64,000 bases of DNA from Nitrospirota bacterium (GCA_011088105.1 JAALKI010000008.1:1-64000); one strand, 5' to 3'. Positions 48,758 through 58,198 are shown, counted from the first letter of the stretch. Notes: generated by a model not told the origin, from the sequence alone. Translations and numbers: made by a program.

Positions 48758-49824
48758 ATGAAGATCATCTGGTTGTTGATAGGAGCTTTCGTTCTTTGCC
48801 CGTCTATCGTGCTTGGGGCCACACTTTCGCAAGGGGTTTCAGATGGACAAGCTGAAGCTGCCGTATGGTCTTCTCCGGAAGCATGTGAACAAGCCGTGAA
48901 ACGAGGGGAACAGATGGCTGCAGACACACCATCGACACTTCGTCTTGCGACCTGGAACCTTCGCTGGTTTCCGAATGGTCAACCCGACGATCGACGTGAT
49001 CGACCTTCTCAAAAAACCGATCTTCATTGGCTCGTGTGTACCATTATTTGGATGCACGTCGATGTTCTTGCTATCCAGGAAAGTTTGGCCTCTCGCGAGG
49101 CAAACCAAGCCTGGGATCATGTGCTCACTCTCTTACGCAAAAAACTGGCGGCCGGTGGCTGTGGTCTCGTCAACGCTGCGGTAAACCCGACCACCCCCAT
49201 ATCGGCTATTTGTGGAATGATTCGCAGGTGTCATTATCGAAATTCAATAGTCTTTGGCAATTGAATGCTCGTGCGACATCAAAAAATGACCCATGCGCCA
49301 AAGGCCTTCGACCAGGCTACTATGCATGGGTGCAATCACGCAGCCCACATGGAGCAGACTTTCATCTGATCGCTCTCCACTCAAAATCTGGTCCTACCGT
49401 TTTTGCCGTTGAAGATCGGCATCGAGCGCTGAATCAAATTGACAAGGCCGTCGCTCCTCTACTACCACATGACCAAGATGTGATGATCTTAGGTGATTTT
49501 AATTCGATGGGAGCAGGCGACCGCCGTTCTCTCCGGTATGAGCTCAAGTCCATTCACCGAATGGTGCGGAAAGAGTCTCCTGGATTTAAAGATCTCTCGC
49601 TTACCCCTCAATGCACACACTATTTCCGTGGGAGAGGGGGGCAGTTGGACCATATCCTGGCAGCAAGTGGCATGACTGAAATAATGGAAACTACAGCTCG
49701 TGTTACTGGTTACTGCAGTGTCGCACAGTGCCGACCAATACAAGGCGCGTACCCCCTCGCCTATCGCCAACTTTCCGATCATTGTCCTGTCATTGTCGAG
49801 ATCGACGACAATGACAGTGATTAA
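48758..49824 (+). pseudogene. Endonuclease/exonuclease/phosphatase-family protein, frameshifted
   Basis: The first frame has a signal peptide (MKIIWLLIGAFVLCPSIVLG) and the opening EEP motifs LRLATWNLRWF and LAIQES with the metal-binding Glu. The remaining motifs occur in another frame: LIALHSKSG, MILGDFNSMGAGD and a final LSDHCPVIVEI with the catalytic His. The switch lies at about 49135-49165, after LLRKKL and before RCGKPDHPHIGYLWN, in or just after a run of A at 49138-49144, so a one-base indel would restore one 355-residue exported DNase I-like protein. Whether the lesion is real or a sequencing artefact is open. Confidence 0.8.
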
Positions 49825-49899
49825 TCATTCATATTTTCCCTACCAGACTATAATCTCATGACATGACCTTCTGATAGTTAAAACATTCCCTTGCTACTT

Positions 49900-51756
49900 A
49901 TGAAGAAGCCTTCATTATGGGCAGACTTGGTGCTTGTCCTTTTCACGGCATGCAATCAGTCATATCAAAACTCGTGGTCAACTCCTTCCACGGCAACTCC
50001 CACGACTAATCAGACATTTCTTCGAAATTCTCAATACCTCACAATGCGCGATGGGATCAAGATTGCCATTGATGTCTACCTCCCCGCGCAACCGAAAAAG
50101 CCCACACTCCTCCCAACTATTTTGCACCAAACCCGATATTGGCGATCTCTTGATTATCGATGGCCATGGTCTTGGTTCAAAGACCAGACTCCACGTGGCC
50201 TCATGGCTCTCTATGCTCAACGGTTCTTGGAGCAAGGCTATGCCTGGGTTGATATGGATGTACGAGGCTCTGGGGCATCATTTGGGTCTCGACCCTATGC
50301 TTTTTCGATGAAAGAAATTGAAGATGGCGCAGAAATTGTAGAGTGGATTATTCAGCAACCATGGTCCAATGGAAAGATCGGAGCGTTAGGCATTTCGTAC
50401 GGCGGAACAGCCGCAGAACTCTTGTTAGTCAATCAACATCCAGCGGTGCAGGCTGTTGCGCCCATGTTCTCAGGATTTGATTTATATTCCGAAATTGCCT
50501 TTCCCGGTGGAGTTCATCTTTCCTGGTTTACGCAAACATGGAGCTTTATTAACAGGAAATTGGATCAAAATGAGTTGCCTTTTAGCAGTTGGCTCACAGA
50601 CCTTGTTGTCCAAGGTGTTCGACCTGTTGATGAGGACACCGACTCCACCTTGCTCCAGCAAGCGATCAAAGAGCACAAGCCTAATTGGAGTCCCCATCAA
50701 GAAGCCTTGGGGCTCACATTTCGTGACGATGTACCACCTTCCCATGCCACGACGAGTATTGACTGCTTAAGCCCCCAAACGTACATGGAGACCATTTCAC
50801 AATCGGGAGCGGCTATCTATGGCTATAGCGGATGGTTTGACGGAGGATACTCATTTGCAGCAATCAAACGGTTTTGGGCTCACAACAAGCCTGGCCACCA
50901 ATTAACGCTTGGCCCTTGGGATCATGGGGGCAAACGCCATGTTAGCCCGATCAATCAAGGCCCTGCATATTTTGATCATCAAGCTGAACTTCTCTCGTTT
51001 TTTGATCGGCATCTCAAACCATCCACTGGCAGCGGTGATGAACACTCCCCTGTTCACTATTATACTATGGTTGAAGAACGCTGGAAGTCTGCAAATTCCT
51101 GGCCGCCTCCATCGACAAAAACCCCTTACTACCTGGATGCGCATCGCAGCCTTTCAAAAGGCCTGCCAGCAGCTCATCCTGGGTTCGATCGCTATCCAGT
51201 CGATCCTTCAGCTGGAACAGGACCTCACACTCGATGGAACACATTGGTGGGGAAACCCTTGCTCACGCCTTACCCCAATCGAGTCACACGCACTGCCAAT
51301 CTTCTGGCTTATACCTCTCCTTCGCTGGAACATGATATGGAGGTCACAGGCCATCCGATCCTGACGCTTTTCATAAAATCGACGACACCTGATGCGACAC
51401 TTTTTGCCTATATCGATGATGTAGATGAGTCAGGAAATGTCACCTATGTCACAGAAGGGATGTTACGCGCATTGCACCGGCAACTCCAGAATCCACCAGC
51501 CTTCTATCCAACGGACCTTCCCTATCGAACCTATACACAAAATTCAGGGAGTCCACTCCAACCACATCATGTCACCAGGCTTGTCTTCGATATGCTTCCC
51601 ATCTCCTATCAATTTAAAAAGGGACATCAGATTCGCTTAACCTTAAGCGGAGCAGACCAAGACCATTTCACCTCGTTACCTGGGCCACCATCGACATTGA
51701 CCTTCTTGTTTTCAGAGACACATCCCTCTCGTTTGGACCTCCCTGTTGTTCGATAA
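49900..51756 (+). CDS. CocE/NonD-type S15-family hydrolase, predicted lipoprotein
   Basis: The 618-residue product begins with a short hydrophobic segment and a lipobox-like LFTAC. It has the S15/CocE layout: DIY-LP-type VYLPAQPKKP start, DVRGSGASFG, nucleophile elbow GISYGG (Ser about 163), acid in GWFDGGYS, His in GPWDHGG, and a C-terminal jelly-roll beginning near the DMEVTGHPILTLFI block. These enzymes are esterases or X-Pro peptidases. The ATG at 49900 replaces a TTG at 49891. Its stop is six bases from the stop of the convergent NicO gene. No promoter or ribosome site is clear. Confidence 0.85.
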   Translation: MKKPSLWADLVLVLFTACNQSYQNSWSTPSTATPTTNQTFLRNSQYLTMRDGIKIAIDVYLPAQPKKPTLLPTILHQTRYWRSLDYRWPWSWFKDQTPRGLMALYAQRFLEQGYAWVDMDVRGSGASFGSRPYAFSMKEIEDGAEIVEWIIQQPWSNGKIGALGISYGGTAAELLLVNQHPAVQAVAPMFSGFDLYSEIAFPGGVHLSWFTQTWSFINRKLDQNELPFSSWLTDLVVQGVRPVDEDTDSTLLQQAIKEHKPNWSPHQEALGLTFRDDVPPSHATTSIDCLSPQTYMETISQSGAAIYGYSGWFDGGYSFAAIKRFWAHNKPGHQLTLGPWDHGGKRHVSPINQGPAYFDHQAELLSFFDRHLKPSTGSGDEHSPVHYYTMVEERWKSANSWPPPSTKTPYYLDAHRSLSKGLPAAHPGFDRYPVDPSAGTGPHTRWNTLVGKPLLTPYPNRVTRTANLLAYTSPSLEHDMEVTGHPILTLFIKSTTPDATLFAYIDDVDESGNVTYVTEGMLRALHRQLQNPPAFYPTDLPYRTYTQNSGSPLQPHHVTRLVFDMLPISYQFKKGHQIRLTLSGADQDHFTSLPGPPSTLTFLFSETHPSRLDLPVVR

Positions 51757-51762
51757 TGGTGG

Positions 51763-52458
51763 TTATCCAATATGCGACCATGCCAGGTATCCCCCAAACC
51801 CAATAGCAAAGCAGCCTGCCCCCAGTCTAAGATTTGTGGACCATCGACCAAGTCTTTGGCCTGATAGCAGAAATGGCACACTGATAAGCATACTCATCAG
51901 GAGCATTCCTCCAATGGCCCCCAAACCAAATAAGAAGATATACAGCATCCCTAGGGATATCGTTGACATTGTCGTCATGATGGCAAGGCTGAGTGCTGCA
52001 CTCCCCGCTAGGCCATGGACCATACCAACAACCAACGCCTTGCACTTAGACATATGCGCATGATGGTGAGGCTCTGGGCTCCCTGCTTCATGAACATGGA
52101 GGTGCACGTGCATAGTTCCCTCATGCTGATGCGGGTGCCAATGAACCGTATACGAGTGAAAAGCCCGCCAGATGACATTCGCACCAAGGACGATAATCAT
52201 TCCTGCAACGATGATCTCTAATCCTGTGGCCAATCGATCTGGAATGACCCATTTGAAAGAAAGCACAACCCCACCAACAATCATCAAGGACAATGTATGA
52301 CCCACTCCCCACCAGAGGCCTAAGAGTGAAGAGTCCCGAACATTCTCTGATTCTGTTACCAGCGTTCCAACGGCAACCAAATGATCAGGATCAAACGCAT
52401 GCGCCAGACCAAGCGTGAACCCCAAAACCAACGATGTGACGACCAGGTCTTCTATCAT
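51763..52458 (-). CDS. NicO/UreH-type nickel-cobalt transporter
   Basis: The 231-residue membrane protein has about six trans-membrane helices and the family signature HAFDPDH (HX4DH) in its first helix, followed by GVGHTLSLM. A cytoplasmic or periplasmic loop is very His-rich (HWHPHQHEG, HVHLHVHEAG, PHHHAHMSK), suggesting metal capture. Such proteins move nickel or cobalt across the inner membrane. The start overlaps the stop of the upstream O-methyltransferase gene by four bases, so they are co-translated. Confidence 0.85.
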   Translation of the reverse strand: MIEDLVVTSLVLGFTLGLAHAFDPDHLVAVGTLVTESENVRDSSLLGLWWGVGHTLSLMIVGGVVLSFKWVIPDRLATGLEIIVAGMIIVLGANVIWRAFHSYTVHWHPHQHEGTMHVHLHVHEAGSPEPHHHAHMSKCKALVVGMVHGLAGSAALSLAIMTTMSTISLGMLYIFLFGLGAIGGMLLMSMLISVPFLLSGQRLGRWSTNLRLGAGCFAIGFGGYLAWSHIG

Positions 52459-53120
52459 CTCGACGCTTTGTATGCCCGGTTAGGTGTGATCACAAGCACT
52501 CCATCTCGAATCGTCAAGAGCACTACGGACACACGTGAATCAGCCCGGACCACACGATTGAGTTCTTGAATGGCTGCTGTGGACGCATCCAGTGGAGGGT
52601 CACACATAACATCACCATTCCATAAGACATTGTCGATGAGAATCACGCCTTGTGGCGAGATCAATTCCACGGCCCGCTGGTAATACTTCACATAGTTGAC
52701 TTTATCTGCATCAATGAAAATCACATCAAACGGTCCCGTCATATTTGCCAAACTTTCCAAAGCTGGACCTAGTTGTATGGTAATCTTGTGCCCATGAGGA
52801 CTTTGCCTAAAATATGTTTTAGCAAGATCCGTCGAACTGGGATCACTATCACAGGTAACGATCTTCCCGTCATGTGGGAGCACTTCGGCGAAACAGAGCG
52901 CGCTATACCCTGTGAACGTCCCAATCTCCAAGACATGCTGCGCGCAAACAAGTTGCGCCATCATCTTGAGAAATGCCCCTTCTAATGGCCCCACCACCAT
53001 TTGTGGGCATTCCATCGTTCGGTAGGTTTCCTCTCGAAGCTGCCGACAGACATCCGATTCTATCATCGAATGAGCTTCTGCATATGCTTCAATTTCAGGC
53101 AAGACCAATGATTTCATCAT
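52455..53120 (-). CDS. Class I SAM-dependent O-methyltransferase
   Basis: The 221-residue product is of the caffeoyl-CoA/catechol O-methyltransferase type. Motif I is VLEIGTFTGYSAL (about 60-72), the metal-binding part is FIDADKVNYVKYY (about 132-144), and IDNVLWNGDV follows. The methyl acceptor is unknown. The ATG at 53120 has GAGGG six bases upstream; an in-frame ATG at 53171 does not. It overlaps the NicO transporter gene by four bases (ATGA). Confidence 0.9.
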   Translation of the reverse strand: MMKSLVLPEIEAYAEAHSMIESDVCRQLREETYRTMECPQMVVGPLEGAFLKMMAQLVCAQHVLEIGTFTGYSALCFAEVLPHDGKIVTCDSDPSSTDLAKTYFRQSPHGHKITIQLGPALESLANMTGPFDVIFIDADKVNYVKYYQRAVELISPQGVILIDNVLWNGDVMCDPPLDASTAAIQELNRVVRADSRVSVVLLTIRDGVLVITPNRAYKASR

Positions 53121-53535
53121 CAAACCCTCAGGATTATTCCATGGCACCCGCTGACTAATGCACCCATACACTATGTTTTCGCTCTGTCGTTTGCCTTATC
53201 TCTTCGCTCCTCAAGTTCAATTTCAACCCCATGCGGATTGCAACAGGACGCTTAAGGAACCAAGCATGAACTATCATAAATAGCTAATAGGGTCAAAAAG
53301 ACAATCCAGCCGTTGACCAATTGCCGAAGCTGCGATTGATTCTTTCGATGGAAGAAGGAAGCATCGTTGGACAGTTGGATTTTACCACCACACCTGATTG
53401 GGCAAAACCCATTGTCGTTGCGGCACTGAAATGGCATCAGTAACGATTTAATTGTTTCTTATCGTTATCCGCAGTTCGAGGTTTCGCAACGACCACCCCA
53501 AACTGAAGAACAATCCTTCCCCGATACCAGTTATA
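53121..53535. other. Intergenic stretch with a short coding-like tail
   Basis: No complete gene fits. A plus-strand frame from about 53290 to the TAA at 53441 reads coding-like residues (LRLILSMEEGSIVGQLDF, then TTTPDWAKPIVVAALKWHQ) but lacks a start with a ribosome site. It could be the end of a broken gene. Confidence 0.3.
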
Positions 53536-53901
53536 TTATTCCGCATCACGATGGACGGTCGCTGGAGAAAACGCGGGGACACAGATCGTGACATATTCTG
53601 CTCCATCTGATTCAGAGGCACTATACCTCACCCATTCTCCCGGCTCACAAACCACAGCCTGGCCGGCATGCACATCTAATACGCCGTCCTCATATTCCAC
53701 TCGCAACTGCCCCTTCAGCATGATCTTCGTTTCGGAAAAATCAGGACGCTGTCCAACTTCTGACCAGCCAGGCGGACACACAATCCTGGCAATACTGACG
53801 GCATCGTTTTGTGTCGAAATCTTTCCGACATACTCTTCAATGAGTTTTGGCTTTCTGCCAAGCGGTGTGATGATGCTCGGTTGTTCAATGAGGTGTGGCA
53901 T
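53536..53901 (-). CDS. Cupin-domain protein
   Basis: The 121-residue product is a single small beta-barrel of the cupin type: GWSEVGQRPDFSETKIMLKG resembles the first cupin motif with its Glu, and DVHAGQAVVCEPGEWVRYS the second, but the His residues that usually hold the metal are mostly missing, so it may not be a metal enzyme. GAAGGAG lies seven bases before the ATG at 53901; a longer start at 53973 would overlap the next gene. It is followed in the other direction by an unrelated 109-residue gene. Confidence 0.72.
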   Translation of the reverse strand: MPHLIEQPSIITPLGRKPKLIEEYVGKISTQNDAVSIARIVCPPGWSEVGQRPDFSETKIMLKGQLRVEYEDGVLDVHAGQAVVCEPGEWVRYSASESDGAEYVTICVPAFSPATVHRDAE

Positions 53902-53959
53902 ACCAAACTCCTTCCTCTCCAATACGAAAGACTCCTCACAAGATACCGGCTCAGGCTCT

Positions 53960-54289
53960 TTATGAGGCCTCAAATTGTCTCAGCTGCGCTTCAATGAAGT
54001 TCAAGATTTGTTCGGCATCCTCAACCATGCCATCAGTGAGATTCATCCCTAACGCAAGATCGTCTTCATCCAACGTATCCACAAACCCCTGTTCCTGAAG
54101 CAGACTCACGTCCCAAAAGAGAATTCCTGTATTCACAAATTTTCCATCAATGATGGCCGTTGCGGTAATGTTATCGCCATGCTCCGTGGGCGTACTCACA
54201 AACGAAAGCTTTGTCCCCGTCTGTTTGGCTCCTTGAATAAATTCCATAAATATTTTGATTCTTTGCAAACTCGCAAGATCCATCTCCAT
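53960..54289 (-). CDS. Small protein of unknown function
   Basis: I do not recognise this gene. The 109-residue product has a helical start (LASLQRIKIFMEFIQGA), a beta-hairpin region (LSFVSTP ... ITATAIIDGK) and an acidic helical end (LDEDDLALGMNLTDGMVED). No signal peptide is seen. AAGGAG lies nine bases before the ATG at 54289, which decides the start over 54355. It is 58 bases upstream of the cupin gene on the same strand and its promoter region holds a Pho-box-like repeat. Confidence 0.65.
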   Translation of the reverse strand: MEMDLASLQRIKIFMEFIQGAKQTGTKLSFVSTPTEHGDNITATAIIDGKFVNTGILFWDVSLLQEQGFVDTLDEDDLALGMNLTDGMVEDAEQILNFIEAQLRQFEAS

Positions 54290-54318
54290 ATGATTGTTCT
54301 CCTTACAAAAGACCTCAG

Positions 54319-54696
54319 ATGCACTCCCAAGAAATGTTACAAAGCTGTAACCCAATAAGCACCCGAATGCAATACTGCCTCGCTAGAGTAAGACAAACAA
54401 GACCAGCATCTTTTTACCAGAATGTTCAGGACATGCTCATATCTTCCATAGAGAAACACTTCAAGACTCAGCCTACTCGTCGGATTGACGAGGCGATTCT
54501 CTTTGCCCTTCGATCCGGCGTACCGATGCGTGTTGAGCATCTGGTCTTCTCCTTGCCCCAATTTACTTGGAAGGAAATATTTCCCACGATAGAACGGATG
54601 AAGGATGCGGGTATCATTACGCTCTATCAACGAGACAGCCGCATAGAAATTGCTCATGCTCAACATCATCTTAAAGGACTCTTTAATCATATTTAA
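54319..54696 (+). CDS. Possible winged-helix protein upstream of the pst operon
   Basis: The plus-strand frame reads up to 125 residues. The last 80 (RRIDEAILFALRSGVPMR, LPQFTWKEIFPTIERMKDAG, IITLYQRDSRIEI) resemble a winged-helix fold, with three helices and a beta wing. No good ribosome site precedes 54319, 54367 or 54433, and a Pho-box-like repeat lies inside the first codons of the longest version, so a later start is likely. The opposite strand is also open over most of this interval, which lowers confidence. If real, it is a candidate local regulator of phosphate genes. Confidence 0.4.
   Translation: MHSQEMLQSCNPISTRMQYCLARVRQTRPASFYQNVQDMLISSIEKHFKTQPTRRIDEAILFALRSGVPMRVEHLVFSLPQFTWKEIFPTIERMKDAGIITLYQRDSRIEIAHAQHHLKGLFNHI
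54334..54351 (+). promoter_or_regulatory. Pho-box-like direct repeat (upstream copy)
   Basis: ATGTTAC, four bases, CTGTAAC: two 7-base units with a 4-base spacer, the layout of PhoB sites (CTGTNAY repeats). It also forms a perfect inverted repeat GTTACA-N4-TGTAAC. It lies 45 bases upstream of the minus-strand gene at 54289 and before the possible winged-helix gene. Confidence 0.5.
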
Positions 54697-54701
54697 CATG
54701 T

Positions 54702-54719
54702 TCGTAACATACCTGTTAC
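54702..54719 (+). promoter_or_regulatory. Pho-box-like direct repeat before pstS
   Basis: TCGTAAC, ATAC, CTGTTAC: two 7-base units with a 4-base spacer, 49 bases before the pstS ATG. It also forms a perfect inverted repeat GTAACA-N4-TGTTAC. Position before pstS strongly suggests PhoB control. Confidence 0.6.
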
Positions 54720-54768
54720 CTGCAGGCTACATTCAACCATTATTTTTCACATGTAAAGGAGGCCACCT

Positions 54769-55803
54769 ATGCCAACAATTTGTACCGCCGCCCTGTTCCA
54801 CCTAACACAGAACGCACGCGCGCGAATCCTTCGCTATACTTCTTATAGCCTAGCCTGTGCCTTCACACTCTTGTTCGTGAGTACGGTATACGCAGGTGCT
54901 GGTTCTATGGTCGACCCGAACTGGAAACCCTATTCACGCGTAAGTGGGATATCCGGAAATGTTAATAGCATTGGGTCTGATACCCTCAATAACCTCATGA
55001 CCCTTTGGGCTGAAGGATTTCGGAGGCAATACCCCAATGTAAAAATTCAGATTGAAGGAAAGGGGTCGAGCACCGCTCCCCCAGCACTTATTGAAGGGAC
55101 CGCACAACTGGGCCCAATGTCTCGAAAAATGAAGGGGAAAGAAATCGATAAGTTCGAGGAAAAGTTTGGCTACAAACCCATACCATTTCCAGTTACCATT
55201 GATGCGTTGGCCGTCTATGTCAACAAGGATAATCCTGTTCAGGGAATGACAATGCCTCAAATCGATGCGGTCTTTTCAAAATCCAGGCGACGAGGCTACG
55301 AACAGGACATCAAAAAGTGGGGCGAGCTTGGAGCCGATGGACCATGGAAAAATATTCCGATTAGTCTCTATGGAAGAAATTCAGCCTCTGGCACATATGG
55401 GTACTTTAAAAAATATACTTTGAAAAATGGAGACTATAAAGATCAAGTCAAAGAGCAACCAGGATCCGCGTCCGTTGTCCAAGGAATCACAAAAGATCGC
55501 GCCGGTATCGGCTATAGTGGCATCGGCTATAAAACCTCTGGGGTACGAGCGATTCCCTTAGCTAAAAAGAATGGTGCGCCTTATGTTAAAGCGACATTCG
55601 ATAACGCCTCGAACGGAACGTATCCGCTTGCACGATTTCTCTATGTGTACGTGAATAAAGCTCCGGGAAAGCCACTTTCGCCATTGGTCAAAGAGTTCAT
55701 TCGATACATTTATAGTACTGAGGGGCAACAGGTCGTCATTAAAGATGGGTACTTTCCGATCCCCCAAAAATTCATCAACAAACAGCTTACGCATCTAGAC
55801 TAA
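54769..55803 (+). CDS. pstS: Phosphate-binding protein PstS
   Basis: The 344-residue product has a signal peptide (about residues 20-43) and the PstS two-lobed fold: NSIGSDTLNNLM, GKGSSTAPPALIEG (phosphate-binding Ser/Thr), SRKMKGKEID, and GRNSASGTYGYFK. It captures phosphate in the periplasm and passes it to PstCA. AAAGGAGG precedes the ATG by seven bases. It is the first gene of the pst operon behind a Pho-box-like repeat. Confidence 0.93.
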   Translation: MPTICTAALFHLTQNARARILRYTSYSLACAFTLLFVSTVYAGAGSMVDPNWKPYSRVSGISGNVNSIGSDTLNNLMTLWAEGFRRQYPNVKIQIEGKGSSTAPPALIEGTAQLGPMSRKMKGKEIDKFEEKFGYKPIPFPVTIDALAVYVNKDNPVQGMTMPQIDAVFSKSRRRGYEQDIKKWGELGADGPWKNIPISLYGRNSASGTYGYFKKYTLKNGDYKDQVKEQPGSASVVQGITKDRAGIGYSGIGYKTSGVRAIPLAKKNGAPYVKATFDNASNGTYPLARFLYVYVNKAPGKPLSPLVKEFIRYIYSTEGQQVVIKDGYFPIPQKFINKQLTHLD

Positions 55804-55848
55804 CCTATCAACCTTCGTCTGACGGTTTTCTGCGAAGAAAATCGTCAG

Positions 55849-58194
55849 ATGACGACTTTTGTTGTACGCTCCCCGGGCCCTCAAAACCTTATGGCTTCAG
55901 CAAATCATTCTTCCCAGGCTCCAAACATTCATCATTCCTCTCTCAACCCATCGCCTTTGCGTCGTTCCGGCACAACTTCTCGGCGCATTCGGGCTTTGGC
56001 GGATCGGGGTGCAGCCGTCATTGTCTGGGTAGGTGGCCTCGCCACAATTCTGAGCATTATGGGGATTTTCATCTACTTGCTCCTAGAAGTCGTCTCTCTG
56101 TTCCTCCATTCAGAATCTTCAGAACAGACATCATTTTCTATAGATACGACGGGCTCAAACCATTTTGACAGTCTGGCCATTGGCATCGATGAATATCAAG
56201 AAATTGCCTATGTGCTTTATCAGGGCCAACTAGGGTTTTATGATCTGGCCACGTCTCAACTTCGTCCATCGCCCGGCATGGTTTCTGTAAGCAAGACACC
56301 GATCACGGCCATTGGCAGGGCCAGCGGACGAAACCATCATATCGCTATGGGCACGCAGGACGGTCGAGTCCTTTTTCTTATGGTCCAATTCAGATCTGTC
56401 TTCGAGAATGGTGTCCGAACAATTGTGCCAAGCTTTTCGATGGGAGACCCCATCGAGATAGATACTGACCAGTCACCAATTACAAAAATTGCCTGTCAAC
56501 CTAGTGATGAGGGCATAACCATCGCCATAGTCACTAAAGCCGGAAAAATCTGGGTTGCAAAGATTGAAGAGGCTGGAGGCTTGTTGTCGGAAAATGAAAC
56601 CATGGTACGACGTATGGAGTTACATACACCTGACGCCACAACGGTTTCTACCCTTCTATTAGATCAATTAGGAGAAACCCTGTTCCTTGGAACACACGAT
56701 GGACGTCTCGTCCATTGGGATCTTCAAGATATTGAGAACCCTCAATTGCTTAGCACCACACACATTGGACATACGAAAGACTCCATTACAAGCCTTGCGT
56801 ATCTCATTGGCGACCGGACCATTATTCTCGGGACCCAGTCGGGAACGGTGTCCGCGTGGATGCCAATGCACACCTCTAATACAGAGAGCGGCACACAATT
56901 GACGAAGGTACGTGACTTTGTCACACATCCTGGTGCCATTACGGCCATTTCCCCATCCAAACGAGATAAAGGGTTTGTGACCGCTGACGATCAAGGTCAT
57001 GTGTTTTTGCATCACTCAACTGCCGCACAGACCATTCTTGCTTTTCATGGATATGAGTCACCTATTCAGGATTTGGTGTTTGCCCCCAAAGCCAATGGCC
57101 TTGTGACCCTTGATGCCCAACAGCAACTCACACGGTATGCACTTGATAATCCACACCCAGAAATCACGATGAACACGCTGTTTACCCCGGTACTCTATGA
57201 GGGCTATGACCAGCCAGCGCATATTTGGCAATCCTCAAGTGGCTCCGATGACTTTGAGCCAAAATTCGGCATGTGGCCGCTCATTTTTGGAACCCTGAAA
57301 GGGACAATGTATGCCATGTTGCTAGCTGTGCCGTTGGCTGTGATGGGGGCTATCTATACCGCGATGTTTATGTCACGAGAGTTGCGCGCCATTGTGAAAC
57401 CCGTGATCGAAATTATGGCTGCCTTACCATCGGTTGTCTTAGGATTTCTGGCTGGGCTGTGGTTTGCCCCTTTATTAGAAGAGATTTTCCCAGCTCTTCT
57501 TGCCATGAGTGTGACGATACCACTGAGCGTGATGGCAGCCTGCCTGGGGTGGCAGTATGTGCCAAAATCTCTCCAAGCTCGACAACGTTGGGGGCTTGAC
57601 CTGGTCATTCTCATGATCGTGTTAGTCGGGACCATTAGTGTCTGTCTGAGCAGCAATCACATAATTGAATCATGGTGGTTTGATGGAAATTATAAAGAAT
57701 GGCTATTGACGGTTTTTGGGTTTCAATATGATCAACGCAATGCATTAGTCATCAGTTTTGCGATGGGGTTTGCTGTCATTCCTATCATTTTTAGTATTTC
57801 GGAAGACTCACTCTCCAATGTTCCCAAACATCTGCTTTCCGGCTCTTTGGCCTTAGGCGCCACTCCGTGGCAAACACTCACGAAGCTTGTTCTGGTTTCA
57901 GCCAGCCCCGGCATTTTCTCTGCACTCATGATTGGATTTGGCCGAGCTGTTGGAGAAACGATGATTGTCTTAATGGCCACGGGGAACACTCCTATCATGG
58001 AGTGGAGTATTTTCAATGGTTTTCGAACACTCTCGGCGAATATTGCTGTCGAGATGCCAGAAGCCCCCCACGGTGGAACGCTGTATCGAGTGCTTTTTTT
58101 AGCAGGGTTACTCTTATTCACCTTTACGTTTTCTATCAACACGATTGCTGAAATCATCCGGCAACGTCTACGAGCAAAATACAGTCAATATTAA
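55849..58194 (+). CDS. pstC: Phosphate permease PstC with periplasmic propeller insert
   Basis: The 781-residue product is about 450 residues longer than ordinary PstC. After a disordered start and one trans-membrane helix (about 62-90) comes a region of WD40-like blades (about 100-460), for example MGTQDGRVLFLMVQF, LFLGTHDGRLVHWDL, IILGTQSGTVSAW and GFVTADDQGHVFLHH. The standard permease core then follows with about six helices and the EAA loop (about LSNVPKHLLSGSLALGATPW). Such long PstC proteins occur in other bacteria. It forms the transport channel with PstA. The start at 55849 is 45 bases after pstS, without a strong ribosome site. Confidence 0.9.
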   Translation: MTTFVVRSPGPQNLMASANHSSQAPNIHHSSLNPSPLRRSGTTSRRIRALADRGAAVIVWVGGLATILSIMGIFIYLLLEVVSLFLHSESSEQTSFSIDTTGSNHFDSLAIGIDEYQEIAYVLYQGQLGFYDLATSQLRPSPGMVSVSKTPITAIGRASGRNHHIAMGTQDGRVLFLMVQFRSVFENGVRTIVPSFSMGDPIEIDTDQSPITKIACQPSDEGITIAIVTKAGKIWVAKIEEAGGLLSENETMVRRMELHTPDATTVSTLLLDQLGETLFLGTHDGRLVHWDLQDIENPQLLSTTHIGHTKDSITSLAYLIGDRTIILGTQSGTVSAWMPMHTSNTESGTQLTKVRDFVTHPGAITAISPSKRDKGFVTADDQGHVFLHHSTAAQTILAFHGYESPIQDLVFAPKANGLVTLDAQQQLTRYALDNPHPEITMNTLFTPVLYEGYDQPAHIWQSSSGSDDFEPKFGMWPLIFGTLKGTMYAMLLAVPLAVMGAIYTAMFMSRELRAIVKPVIEIMAALPSVVLGFLAGLWFAPLLEEIFPALLAMSVTIPLSVMAACLGWQYVPKSLQARQRWGLDLVILMIVLVGTISVCLSSNHIIESWWFDGNYKEWLLTVFGFQYDQRNALVISFAMGFAVIPIIFSISEDSLSNVPKHLLSGSLALGATPWQTLTKLVLVSASPGIFSALMIGFGRAVGETMIVLMATGNTPIMEWSIFNGFRTLSANIAVEMPEAPHGGTLYRVLFLAGLLLFTFTFSINTIAEIIRQRLRAKYSQY

Positions 58195-58198
58195 AACC

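Noticed and set aside
53290-53443. Coding-like tail between the O-methyltransferase and the cupin gene
   Set aside because: About 45 residues read well, but there is no start and no recognised family, so it is only mentioned in the intergenic note.
54337-54699. Minus-strand 120-residue frame opposite the putative winged-helix gene
   Set aside because: Composition looks non-coding and no ribosome site is present; the plus-strand frame reads better, though it too is uncertain.
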